Shown: positions 42,289 to 50,487 of the stretch, one piece after another | Layout: every line of letters starts with the position of its first letter | Numbering within the stretch: position 1 is the stretch's first letter | Assembly: GCF_046845755.1 (NCBI RefSeq) | Contig: NZ_CP177357.1 | Coordinates: forward strand, 1,240,001 to 1,304,000 | DNA length: 64,000 nt | Direction of reading: 5' to 3' | Source: Rubrivirga sp046845755 | GTDB lineage: Bacteria; Bacteroidota; Rhodothermia; Rhodothermales; Rubricoccaceae | The notes under the pieces: generated by a model | The model's database searches: none | Told to the model about the DNA's origin: nothing | The model's input: the letters and a program-made list of their open reading frames with translations, nothing else | Made by a program: the position numbers and the translations under genes

Positions 42289-42297
42289 TACGTTGCC
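42289..42297 (+). promoter_or_regulatory. Putative -7 promoter box of the GMC oxidoreductase
   Basis: TACGTTGCC, 24-26 nt before the ATG at 42321, a TAnnTTKS match. It lies in the 105-nt gap after rnd. Confidence 0.3.
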
Positions 42298-42320
42298 GCA
42301 CTGCGTCATCCCCCCCTGTC

Positions 42321-43916
42321 ATGTACGATTTCGTCATCGTCGGCGCCGGCTCCGCCGGGTGCGTCCTCGCCGCCCGCCTGTCCGAAGACCCCGACGCGCG
42401 CGTTCTGCTGCTGGAGGCGGGCGGGAGTGACGACCGCCCCGAGGTCCGCATCCCGGCTGTCTTCTCGCGTCTCTTCCACACCGACGCGGACTGGGACTAC
42501 CACACGACGCCGCAACCGGCCGCCGCCGGACGCCAGCTCTACTGGCCGCGCGGCCGCGTGCTCGGCGGGTCGTCGTCGATCAACGCGATGATCTACATCC
42601 GGGGCAATCGCGCCGACTACGACGGGTGGGCGGCCGCAGGGTGCGAGGGGTGGGGATATGCGGACGTGTTGCCGGCCTTCAAAAAGAGCGAGGACAACGT
42701 GCGCGGCGCGGGCCCGTACCACGGCGCGGGCGGGCCGCTCCGCGTCGAGGACCCCGCCAGCCCGAGCCCGGTGAGCGAGGCGTTCATCGAGGCTGCGGAG
42801 GATCGCGGCCATGCCCGCAATGAGGACTTCAACGGGGCCGAGCAGGCGGGGGCAGGGCTCTACCAGCTCACCCAGAAGGGCGGCCGCCGCGCTTCCGCGT
42901 CAGCGGCGTTCCTGACGCCCGCGCGGCGGCGGACAAACCTGACTGTCTGGACCGACGCCCTCGCGCACCGCGTCGTGATCGAGAACGGCCGCGCCGTCGG
43001 CGTGGACCTGGTCCACCACGGTGAGCCGGTGACGGTCCGCGCCGAGCGGGAGGTGATCGTCTGCGGCGGGTCCGTCAACTCGCCCCAGCTGCTGATGCTC
43101 TCCGGCATCGGCCCTGCCGAGCACCTCCGCGAGCACGGCATCGACGTCGTCGCCGACCGGGCCGAGGTGGGGGAGAACCTCCACGACCACCTGATCGCCG
43201 GCCTCCACTACGCGCTCACGTCGCCGGTCTCGCTCCTCAACGCCGAGACGCTCGGCAACGCGCTCCGCTACCTCGTCGGCGGGCGCGGGATGCTGACCTC
43301 GAACATCGCCGAGGCGGGCCTGTTCGCGTCGACCGACGGTGGGGCCGTGCCGGACATCCAGTTCCACGTCGCGCCGGTCCACTTTTTCGACCACGCCCAG
43401 ACGCTGCCGACCGAGCATGGCTTCTCGATCGGCCCGACGCTCGTCCGCCCCCAGAGCCGGGGGCGTCTGACGCTCGCGAGCGGCGACCCGACGGCCGCGC
43501 CCCACATCGACCCGGCGGCGTTGCGCGAGCAGGCGGACGTGGACGCGCTCGTGGGCGGGCTCCAGATGGCGCGGGCCATCGCCGAGGCCGCCCCGCTCGA
43601 CGGCTTGCGCGGGCGGTCGCTGGAGCCGGGCCCCGCCTCGTTCAGCCGCGCGGGCTTGGAAGCCTACGCACGGGAGACATGCGAGACGCTGTACCACCCC
43701 GTCGGCACGTGTCGGATGGGGGCCGACGACGCGAGCGTGGTCGACCTCGACTTGCGCGTGCGCGGCGTCGAGGGCTTGCGCGTCGTCGACGCCTCCATCA
43801 TGCCGACCATCCCGAACGGCAATACGAACGCCCCGACGATCATGATCGCCGAGCGGGCCGCCGAGCGCATCCTCGCGGATCGGACCACGCGCCTGCGCGC
43901 GTCGGAGCCCGCCTAG
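42321..43916 (+). CDS. GMC-family FAD oxidoreductase, choline-dehydrogenase-like
   Basis: 531-residue flavoprotein. FAD-binding VGAGSAGCVLAARLSED at the N-terminus and LLLEAGG, the GMC signature WPRGRVLGGSSSINAMIYIRG near 74-94, and CGGSVNSPQLLMLSGIG near 245-260. Catalytic His459 in YHPVGTCRMG and Asn503 in GNTNAPTIMIAE. It oxidises an alcohol; choline or another small alcohol is possible, but no betaine-aldehyde dehydrogenase or choline transporter is near. Its stop and that of the convergent Nfu_N gene lie in the same CTAG. Confidence 0.92.
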   Translation: MYDFVIVGAGSAGCVLAARLSEDPDARVLLLEAGGSDDRPEVRIPAVFSRLFHTDADWDYHTTPQPAAAGRQLYWPRGRVLGGSSSINAMIYIRGNRADYDGWAAAGCEGWGYADVLPAFKKSEDNVRGAGPYHGAGGPLRVEDPASPSPVSEAFIEAAEDRGHARNEDFNGAEQAGAGLYQLTQKGGRRASASAAFLTPARRRTNLTVWTDALAHRVVIENGRAVGVDLVHHGEPVTVRAEREVIVCGGSVNSPQLLMLSGIGPAEHLREHGIDVVADRAEVGENLHDHLIAGLHYALTSPVSLLNAETLGNALRYLVGGRGMLTSNIAEAGLFASTDGGAVPDIQFHVAPVHFFDHAQTLPTEHGFSIGPTLVRPQSRGRLTLASGDPTAAPHIDPAALREQADVDALVGGLQMARAIAEAAPLDGLRGRSLEPGPASFSRAGLEAYARETCETLYHPVGTCRMGADDASVVDLDLRVRGVEGLRVVDASIMPTIPNGNTNAPTIMIAERAAERILADRTTRLRASEPA

Positions 43917-44197
43917 CGACCCGCCGCGCCGTCGTCGAGGTGCTCGCGGATCACGCGCTCGACGCCCTCCGCCAGCAGGTCCCAGTCGCTGGCGGGGTGC
44001 TTGGTGACCGTGACGAAGCCCGGCACGATGAGCAGCGTCTCGACACCGCGAAGCGCGAAGAGCGCGGAGCCGAGCGGGTCGTCGTCGGCCTCGCGCGCCG
44101 AGTGGAACGCCAGCAGGCCGCCGTCGAGCAGCGTCGCGCCGGAGACCTCGAACTTGAGGCTGTTGGGGTTCGGGGTGGGGCAGGGCGTGATCGTCAT
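43913..44197 (-). CDS. Stand-alone Nfu_N domain protein
   Basis: 94-residue protein consisting only of the Nfu N-terminal domain: TPNPNSLKFEVSG near residues 8-20, FALRGVETLLIVPGFVTVTK near 47-66. In full Nfu scaffolds this domain precedes a NifU domain with the Fe-S-binding CxxC, which is absent here. It may assist Fe-S delivery by binding target proteins; that is inference. Divergent from the small membrane protein gene with only 69 nt between. Confidence 0.85.
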   Translation of the reverse strand: MTITPCPTPNPNSLKFEVSGATLLDGGLLAFHSAREADDDPLGSALFALRGVETLLIVPGFVTVTKHPASDWDLLAEGVERVIREHLDDGAAGR

Positions 44198-44266
44198 CGG
44201 CGGCGGCAACCTGGGGTGGGGGGGAGGCGTGTACGCCCAGCCCCTCTCCGTGCTCCGACCCTTTCG

Positions 44267-44926
44267 ATGGCCCGTCCGCCCCACCCCGTGCCCCCGCCCG
44301 TGGTGCCGCTCCCGACCGACCCGCCGCCGCCCGCCGCTGCGCCGCCCTCGGGCCGCCCCGCCCCGCCCGTGTACCGCGCGCCGGTGCCGCGGATGGAGAC
44401 ACTGCCCGCCCCCGTCGGTGAGCCGTCTCCGACGCTCGCGGACCGGCCGACGATCGCACCGGAAACCCGGATGCTCCCGCCGCACCAGACCAAGCTGGAC
44501 CGCGTGACCGGCCACGTCGCGGCGCTGTCCGAGGACCTCCGCGAGTGGGTCGAGCTCCGGATCGACCTCGTCAAGCGACAGGTCGAGGGCGTCGTCGGGC
44601 AGCTCGAGCGCGTCCAGCACTACCTCGACGCGGCCGCCTTTTTCGTCCCGGCGGCCCTGCTCGCGATCACCGCCGTGCTGTTCCTGTTCGTGACCGTCGC
44701 CCTGTTGATTGGCGACTTGGTCGGGAGCGTGTGGGGCGGGTTCGCCATCACGACCGTCTTGATGCTGGTCGTCGCCGGGCTGCTCGGCTGGGTCGGAATG
44801 AAGAAGGTCAAGGAGTCGCAGCAGCTCGCCATGGAAGCGAAGCGCGCCAGCCAGAACGCCCAGTCCCTCACGCGCGAGCAGATCCAGGAGGCCCAGCGCC
44901 AGTCCGCCGCCCGCTCCGCCGTTTAA
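44267..44926 (+). CDS. Holin-superfamily-like small membrane protein (phage_holin_3_6/DUF1469 type)
   Basis: 219-residue protein: a Pro-rich disordered N-terminus (1-75), a helix (85-120; LREWVELRIDLVKRQVEG), two membrane helices (about 125-150 and 155-178) with a short turn, and a charged C-terminal helix (MKKVKESQQLAMEAKRASQ). This is the arrangement of the phage_holin_3_6/DUF1469 family, chromosomal small membrane proteins despite the name. The frame is open upstream, but the ATG at 44267 begins the protein after the divergent promoter region. Followed 18 nt later by another small membrane protein. Confidence 0.75.
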   Translation: MARPPHPVPPPVVPLPTDPPPPAAAPPSGRPAPPVYRAPVPRMETLPAPVGEPSPTLADRPTIAPETRMLPPHQTKLDRVTGHVAALSEDLREWVELRIDLVKRQVEGVVGQLERVQHYLDAAAFFVPAALLAITAVLFLFVTVALLIGDLVGSVWGGFAITTVLMLVVAGLLGWVGMKKVKESQQLAMEAKRASQNAQSLTREQIQEAQRQSAARSAV

Positions 44927-44944
44927 GGCCGCCCCCACCACGAC

Positions 44945-45574
44945 ATGCCTACCCCCGGCCCCAACACGCCCACCAAGTCGCTCGAGACCGGCCCCCGGTC
45001 GCTGCCGATGTCCGCTTCGCCCGGCGACGACGCCTCGAAGGTCCACCTCACGGCCGACGAGGTCCGCGCCCAACTGCAGGCGCGCGAGCGCGACATCCAG
45101 TACCGGCTCGACGCGCTCAAGCACGAGGCGCTGGCCGTCATCGACGACGTCAACATCGACGGGCGCCCGCTCTCGGACTACATCCGCCAGCGGCCGCTCG
45201 AGATCGTCGGCGGCACGCTCGGCGGCGGCCTGCTCCTGGGTCTTCTGTGGGGCTTGCGCAAGCGGGCCAAGCGCCGACCCGAGGCCGACCAGCTCGACGT
45301 GGTCCGCGCCCGGCTCGACATGGCGATCGAGGAGGCCGCGTTGCGCGTGGCCGGCGGGGCCGACACGGAGACGGCGCTGATGAAGGCGATGCCGGTCGTG
45401 CCCGCGATGTACGCCAAGCGCAACACCAAGACCGAGCAGGCGAGCTCGTCGACGCGCGAGGCGATTGACGTGGCCGTCAAGACGGCGATTGGGTTCGGGG
45501 TGAAGGCGGCGATGGACATGGCCATCCGTCGCTACACCGACGCCGACGGCACGCTCGACGCGCTCTCGGACTAG
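44945..45574 (+). CDS. Small membrane-anchored protein, DUF3618-like
   Basis: 209-residue protein. N-terminal soluble helix (about 35-75; ADEVRAQLQARERDIQYRLDAL), one membrane helix after RQRPLEIVGG (about 86-105), then a basic stretch (LRKRAKRRPE) and two amphipathic helices. The HLTADEVRAQLQARERDI pattern and RPL before the membrane helix resemble DUF3618/YqjD-like proteins that often neighbour DUF1469 proteins, as here. ATG at 45008 is an alternative start. The pair may be an envelope stress or ribosome-anchoring unit; no direct evidence. Confidence 0.7.
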   Translation: MPTPGPNTPTKSLETGPRSLPMSASPGDDASKVHLTADEVRAQLQARERDIQYRLDALKHEALAVIDDVNIDGRPLSDYIRQRPLEIVGGTLGGGLLLGLLWGLRKRAKRRPEADQLDVVRARLDMAIEEAALRVAGGADTETALMKAMPVVPAMYAKRNTKTEQASSSTREAIDVAVKTAIGFGVKAAMDMAIRRYTDADGTLDALSD

Positions 45575-45605
45575 CCGCCCGCGCCACGGCGCCCCCGGCC
45601 CCGGC

Positions 45606-45614
45606 TATCTTCCG
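45606..45614 (+). promoter_or_regulatory. Putative -7 promoter box of adk
   Basis: TATCTTCCG, last T of TATCTT 24 nt before the adk ATG. One of the best examples of the TANCTTSG box. Confidence 0.5.
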
Positions 45615-45634
45615 GGCCACGACACTCGACCGCC

Positions 45635-46285
45635 ATGCGACTCGCTCTGTTCGGCCCGCCCGGGGCCGGCAAGGGGACCCAGGCCAAGCGCCTCGCCGCC
45701 GCCTACGACCTCACGCACCTCTCGACCGGCGACCTGTTCCGGGCCGCCATCCAGGAGCAGACCGAGCTCGGCGCGCGCGTCAGCGCGCTGCTCGCGGAGG
45801 GCTCGCTGGTCCCCGACGACGTGACGAACGGGATCGTCGCCGAGCGGCTCCAAGCCCTCGACCACGGCCCGTTCGTGCTCGACGGCTACCCCCGGACGGT
45901 CCCGCAAGCCGAGTGGATTCTGGACTACCTCCGCGAGGCGGGCGCCCCGCTCGACGCCGTCATCAGCCTGCAGGTCCCCGACGACGAGGTCGTCGGCCGG
46001 CTCTCGCGCCGCCGCACGGATCCAGAGACGGGCGCCATCTACCACCTCGACTTCAACCCGCCCCCGGCCGACGTGCCCGAGGACCGGCTCGTCCACCGCC
46101 CCGACGACGCGCCCGACGCGATCCGGCACCGGCTGGAGGTCTACCACGCCGAGACCGCGCCCGTCGAGGCGACGCTGCGCACGCACGTCCGGTACGTGGC
46201 CATCGACGGGACGGGCACGGTCGACGAGGTGCAGGCGCGAATTGCCGACGTGCTGGCAAAGCAGCGCGGGCTGGCGGGGATCTGA
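45635..46285 (+). CDS. adk: Adenylate kinase
   Basis: 216-residue phosphotransferase (ATP + AMP = 2 ADP). P-loop GPPGAGKGTQ at 8-17, STGDLFRAAI for AMP, LDGYPRTVPQAE, and a long LID (about 125-160; RRTDPETGAIYHLDFNPP). The LID has no cysteines, so it is the zinc-free type. The start is ATG 45635 with a promoter box 21 nt upstream, and the stop overlaps the polyprenyl synthase start (TGATG). Confidence 0.96.
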   Translation: MRLALFGPPGAGKGTQAKRLAAAYDLTHLSTGDLFRAAIQEQTELGARVSALLAEGSLVPDDVTNGIVAERLQALDHGPFVLDGYPRTVPQAEWILDYLREAGAPLDAVISLQVPDDEVVGRLSRRRTDPETGAIYHLDFNPPPADVPEDRLVHRPDDAPDAIRHRLEVYHAETAPVEATLRTHVRYVAIDGTGTVDEVQARIADVLAKQRGLAGI

Positions 46286-47259
46286 TGACCGCGGCCCTCC
46301 CGACACTCGCCGACCTCGCCGCCGAGGTCGACGCGGCGCTTCCGACGCTCGAGCTCCCGGCCGCGCCGGCAGGGCTCTACGACCCCGTGCGCTACGTGCT
46401 CGCGGGCGGCGGCAAGCGGATCCGCCCGGCGCTGGTGCTGCTGGCGGCCGAGGCGTTCGGCGGGGCCGACGCGCGGGCGGCCGCGCTCCCGGCGGCGCTC
46501 GGCGTCGAGGTCTTCCACAACTTCACGCTCGTCCACGACGACATCATGGATGCCTCGCCGACGCGGCGCGGGCGGGCGACGGTCCACGAACGGTGGGACG
46601 TGTCGACGGCCATCTTGGCGGGCGACCTGATGATGGGGCTGGCCGCGCGGCTCGTGGTCGGGACCGGCCCGGACGCCGGGGCGCTGGCCGAGGCGCACTA
46701 CCGGACGGTCGCGAGGTTGTGTGAGGGACAGTCGCTCGACATGGACTTCGAGACGCGCGACGACGTCACCGTCGAGGCGTACCTCGGGATGATCGACGGG
46801 AAGACCGGCGCGCTGCTGGCGCACGCGCTCGAGGTCGGCGGACTCCTGGGCGGCGCCGACGCCGGCCAGCTGGCCGCCCTTCGGACTGCGGGCCGGTCGT
46901 TTGGCCGCGCCTTCCAAATTCAGGACGACCTCCTCGACGTGACCGGCGGGCCCGGCTGGGGCAAGCCCGTCGGCGCCGACTTGGTGTCGGGCAAGCGGGC
47001 GTTCCCCGTGCTCGCCGCGCGCGACCGGGCCACGGCCGACGACGACTGGCTGGCGGCCGTCTTTGCCGGCGGCCTCGCGCCCGACCGCGTCGCCCACGCG
47101 CGCCAGCGGCTCGACGCGCTCGGCGTGCTCGCCGACGCCTCCGACCTCGTCCAGACGTACACCGACGAGGGCCGCCGTGCGCTCGCGGACCTCCCCCCGA
47201 GCCCGGCGGCCGAGACGCTTCGCGCGATCGCCCTGGGCTTGGCTACCCGCCGCCTCTAA
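46285..47259 (+). CDS. Trans-polyprenyl diphosphate synthase
   Basis: 324-residue class I prenyltransferase. First Asp-rich motif DDIMD in VHDDIMDASPTRRG, second QDDLLD in FQIQDDLLDVTGG, GGGKRIRPALVLL and KTGALL. The two residues before the first motif are small/polar (LVH), consistent with a medium to long product such as GGPP or the menaquinone side chain; exact length cannot be assigned. It uses isoprenoid units from the MEP pathway whose dxr is at 10.6 kb. Begins on the adk stop and ends 9 nt before ptsH. Confidence 0.92.
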   Translation: MTAALPTLADLAAEVDAALPTLELPAAPAGLYDPVRYVLAGGGKRIRPALVLLAAEAFGGADARAAALPAALGVEVFHNFTLVHDDIMDASPTRRGRATVHERWDVSTAILAGDLMMGLAARLVVGTGPDAGALAEAHYRTVARLCEGQSLDMDFETRDDVTVEAYLGMIDGKTGALLAHALEVGGLLGGADAGQLAALRTAGRSFGRAFQIQDDLLDVTGGPGWGKPVGADLVSGKRAFPVLAARDRATADDDWLAAVFAGGLAPDRVAHARQRLDALGVLADASDLVQTYTDEGRRALADLPPSPAAETLRAIALGLATRRL

Positions 47260-47268
47260 CTTGCACCG

Positions 47269-47538
47269 ATGATCACCCGGGAAGTCACCGTTCGCAACAA
47301 GGCCGGCGTGCACACGCGCCCGGCCTCGATGATCGTGCGCGAGGCGTCGCGGTTCTCGTCCGAGTTTTTCATCCGCAAGGACGGCTACGAGATTAACGGC
47401 AAGAGCATCATCGGCGTGATGACGCTCGCGGCCGAGCAGGGCGCGTCGCTCGACCTCCTGTTCGAAGGCCCCGACGAGGCCGAGGCGGCCGACGCCCTCG
47501 AGGCACTGTTCGAACGCGGCTTCGGCGAGCCGGTCTAA
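47269..47538 (+). CDS. ptsH: Phosphocarrier HPr
   Basis: 89-residue HPr. His15 in KAGVHTRPAS accepts phosphate from enzyme I; Ser46 in NGKSIIGV is at the place phosphorylated by HPr kinase in Gram-positives and some others. No EII sugar-permease gene is visible. TAACTTGCA overlaps the end of the previous gene 6 nt before the ATG and resembles the promoter box, which would make a leaderless mRNA if used. Followed 66 nt later by ptsI. Confidence 0.95.
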   Translation: MITREVTVRNKAGVHTRPASMIVREASRFSSEFFIRKDGYEINGKSIIGVMTLAAEQGASLDLLFEGPDEAEAADALEALFERGFGEPV

Positions 47539-47604
47539 GCAAGGCGTCGAGGCGGGCAGGGGACGGGTCCCCGGTCACCCGTCTCCGTCCACCACCCCAC
47601 GACG

Positions 47605-49407
47605 ATGACGACCTCGCATTCCCCTCCCGTCTCCGCCGAGATCCGCGTCGAGGGGATCGGTGTGGCCCCGGGAGTCGCCGTCGGCCCGGCGTACCTCTTT
47701 GCCGCAGGTGCCTACCAGGCCCAGCGCGACCATCTCGACGCGACGCAGGTCGAGGACGAGCTCGAGCGGTTCGAGCGCGCGGTCGTGCGGAGCGAGCGCG
47801 AGCTGAAAAAGATCGCCGTCGTCGCGCGAGAGAAACTGGGCGGCGGCTCGGGCGGCATCTTCGACGCCCAGCTCCTCATCCTCCGCGACCGCCAGTTCTA
47901 CGACGCCGTCGTGGCCTACGTCCGCGAGCACCAGGCCGGCGCCGGCTGGGCGGTCCAGTCGGTCCTCGCCGAGCACCGCCAGCGGCTCGAGGCCAGCCCG
48001 AACGCCAACTTGCGCGAGCGGGCGGCCGACTTCCTCGACGTCCAGAACCGCGTCCTGCGCAACCTCCAGCAGGGCCGCGCGGTCTCACGCATCGACCCCG
48101 ACCGCGTCGTCGTCGCCGAGAACCTGACGGCCGCCGACGTGCTCCTCTTTAGCCGGCGCGGCGTGCGCGGCGTCGTGCTCGACTTTGGCGGGCCGACGAG
48201 CCACGTCTCGATCATGGCGCGCGCGCTCGGCGTCCCGGCCGTCGTCAGCCTGCACGGGCTCGCCGACCACGTCGGGCCCGACGACGAGGTCGTCGTCGAC
48301 GGGTTCTCCGGTACCGTGATCGTCAACCCGACGGCCGAGACGAAGGCGGCGGCCGAGGCCAAGGCCGCCCGATTCGCCGGCCTCCTCGCCGACCGCGAGT
48401 CGCTGCTCGCGGCGCCCTCGGCGACGACCGACGGCGAGCCCGTCGCGCTGCAGGCGAACGTCGAGTTCAGGGAGGAATTCCCGCTCTTGCACGAGTTCGG
48501 CGCGGCGGGCGTCGGCCTGTTCCGCACCGAGATGCTGTTCCTGACCCAGGGGCGCGCGCTCGACGAGGACCAGCAATACGAGATCTACCGCGACGCCGTC
48601 GTGGCGTCGGCGCCCCACCCGGTCACGTTCCGCTTGCTCGACCTCGGCGGCGACAAGGTGCTCCCGATGGCGCGCCGCGAGGCGAATCCGTTCCTGGGCT
48701 GGCGCGGCATCCGGATCCTGCTCGACAAGCCGGACCTTCTCCGCCCCCAGCTCCGCGCCGTCCTCCGCGCGGCGCACTCGGCGGGCGGCGGCGCCCCGCC
48801 CCGGGTCCTGCTCCCGATGGTGTCGGGCGTCGGCGAGGTGGCCGCCTTCCGCGCCGTGTTCGACGACGTCTGCGGGGAGCTGGAGGCGGAGGGCGCCGAC
48901 TTCAGCGGCGACGTGCCGCTCGGCATCATGGTCGAGGTCCCGGCTGTCGCCTTGCAGGCGGAGACCTTCGCGTCCCACGTCGACTTTTTCTCGATCGGCA
49001 CCAACGACCTGACCCAGTTCACGCTCGCCGTCGACCGGGGGAACGACCTCGTCGCCGACCTTTTCCGCGAGCTCCACCCGGCCGTGCTGGCGCTCATCGC
49101 CCGGACGGCCGCGGCGGGCCGCACCGCCGGCATCCCGGTCTCGGTCTGCGGCGAGCTCGCGGCCGACCCGCGCGTGACGCCGCTCCTGGTCGGGCTCGGG
49201 GTCCGGTCGCTGAGCGCCTCGCCCGCCTACCTCACGCTCGTCAAGCGCGTCCTGCGCGCATTCACGCTCGACGAGGCCGAGGCGCTCGCGGCCGACGCCT
49301 TGCGCCAGCCCGACGCCGACTCGGTGCGCGGCCTGCTGGACGCCTTCCTCGCCTGCCACAACCGCGACCTCGCGGCCCTCCTCGGCCTCGACGCCGACGC
49401 CTGCTGA
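47605..49407 (+). CDS. ptsI: PTS phosphoenolpyruvate-protein phosphotransferase (enzyme I)
   Basis: 600-residue enzyme I that takes phosphate from PEP and passes it to HPr. N-terminal domain with active His200 in GGPTSHVSIMARALGVPAV; PEP-binding C-terminal barrel with GVGLFRTEMLFL, FRLLDLGGDKVLPM, MVEVPAVALQAE, FFSIGTNDLTQF and the cysteine of VCGELAADP. A normal-length, apparently complete enzyme. Its stop overlaps the next start (TGATG). With HPr it forms a PTS phosphorelay lacking local EII genes. Confidence 0.95.
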   Translation: MTTSHSPPVSAEIRVEGIGVAPGVAVGPAYLFAAGAYQAQRDHLDATQVEDELERFERAVVRSERELKKIAVVAREKLGGGSGGIFDAQLLILRDRQFYDAVVAYVREHQAGAGWAVQSVLAEHRQRLEASPNANLRERAADFLDVQNRVLRNLQQGRAVSRIDPDRVVVAENLTAADVLLFSRRGVRGVVLDFGGPTSHVSIMARALGVPAVVSLHGLADHVGPDDEVVVDGFSGTVIVNPTAETKAAAEAKAARFAGLLADRESLLAAPSATTDGEPVALQANVEFREEFPLLHEFGAAGVGLFRTEMLFLTQGRALDEDQQYEIYRDAVVASAPHPVTFRLLDLGGDKVLPMARREANPFLGWRGIRILLDKPDLLRPQLRAVLRAAHSAGGGAPPRVLLPMVSGVGEVAAFRAVFDDVCGELEAEGADFSGDVPLGIMVEVPAVALQAETFASHVDFFSIGTNDLTQFTLAVDRGNDLVADLFRELHPAVLALIARTAAAGRTAGIPVSVCGELAADPRVTPLLVGLGVRSLSASPAYLTLVKRVLRAFTLDEAEALAADALRQPDADSVRGLLDAFLACHNRDLAALLGLDADAC

Positions 49408-50450
49408 TGACTCTTTACGACCCGTCCCTCGACCCCGGCGACATGCGCGCCGCCGTCCGGGCCTTTCCCGACCACCTCGCGACCGGCTGGGAGCGCGGCG
49501 CCGCGATCGCCGACCTCGGCCTCGACGCCTCGGCTTTCGACGGCATCGTGCTCTGCGGGATGGGCGGCTCTGCGATCGGCGGCGACTTGGTGCGCGGGCT
49601 CGTCGCCCCGACCTCGCCGTTGCCGATGACCGTCAACCGCGCGTACGGGCTGCCGGGCTGGATAGGGGAGAAGACGCTCGTCGTCGCGTCGAGTTATTCG
49701 GGTGGGACGGAGGAGACGCTGTCGGCGACCGCCGAGGCCGAGGCCCGCGGGGCGACGATCCTGGCGATCACCTCGGGCGGGGAGCTGGCGGAGCGCGCCG
49801 CCCAGGCGGGCCACGCCACCATCACGATTCCCGGTGGGTTGCAGCCGCGCGCCGCGCTCGGGTACTCGCTGGGCGTCGGCCTGCGGCTGGCGCAGACGCT
49901 GGGGCTCGCGGAGCTGTCCGACCATACGTTCGCCGCCGCGCTCGACGCCGCGCGGCGCCGTGCGGCCCGCAACGACGAGGACGGCGAGGGCAACCAGGCC
50001 CGCGACCTCGCGGAGCAGGTCGAGGGCGCGCTCGCGGTCGTGTACACGGGCCCGGGCCTGCTGGAACCCGTCGGGATGCGGTGGCGGACGCAGATCCACG
50101 AGAACGCCAAGCACCCGGCGGTCGGGAACGTGCTCCCCGAGCTCGACCACAACGAGATCATGGGGTTCGAGGCCGGCCCGCGTGAGCTGCTCTCGCGCAT
50201 GCAGGTCGTCGCCCTGCGCGATGCGGACGAGCATCCCCAGGTCGCCAAGCGGTTCGACGCTACGCGCGCCCTCGTCGCCCCGTCCGTGGGCGGGTGGACC
50301 CAGATCCCGGCGGAGGGCGACTCGCGCCTCGACCGGATGCTGTCGATGATCCAACTCGGCGACGCGCTGAGCTTCTGGCTGGCCGTCCGCAAGGGCGTCG
50401 ACCCGACGCCGGTCGACACCATCCAGCAGCTCAAGAAGACGCTGGCGTAG
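49407..50450 (+). CDS. Bifunctional phosphoglucose/phosphomannose isomerase
   Basis: 347-residue SIS-domain isomerase converting fructose 6-phosphate to glucose 6- and mannose 6-phosphate. SIS phosphate-binding segments CGMGGSAIGGDL (about 51-62) and SSYSGGTEETL (about 95-105), and the second-domain active-site block LPELDHNEIMGFE with His and Glu. This archaeal-type PGI/PMI family replaces ordinary PGI in several Bacteroidota relatives. Translation is coupled to ptsI, which places sugar-phosphate metabolism next to the PTS phosphorelay. Confidence 0.93.
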   Translation: MTLYDPSLDPGDMRAAVRAFPDHLATGWERGAAIADLGLDASAFDGIVLCGMGGSAIGGDLVRGLVAPTSPLPMTVNRAYGLPGWIGEKTLVVASSYSGGTEETLSATAEAEARGATILAITSGGELAERAAQAGHATITIPGGLQPRAALGYSLGVGLRLAQTLGLAELSDHTFAAALDAARRRAARNDEDGEGNQARDLAEQVEGALAVVYTGPGLLEPVGMRWRTQIHENAKHPAVGNVLPELDHNEIMGFEAGPRELLSRMQVVALRDADEHPQVAKRFDATRALVAPSVGGWTQIPAEGDSRLDRMLSMIQLGDALSFWLAVRKGVDPTPVDTIQQLKKTLA

Positions 50451-50458
50451 GCCGGCGC

Positions 50459-50466
50459 TATCCTCG
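50459..50466 (+). promoter_or_regulatory. Putative -7 promoter box of the M24 peptidase
   Basis: TATCCTCG, 22-24 nt before the ATG at 50488; a one-base variant of the TANCTTSG box with the usual spacing. Confidence 0.35.
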
Positions 50467-50487
50467 ACGCTCACCGCCCGACCGTCG

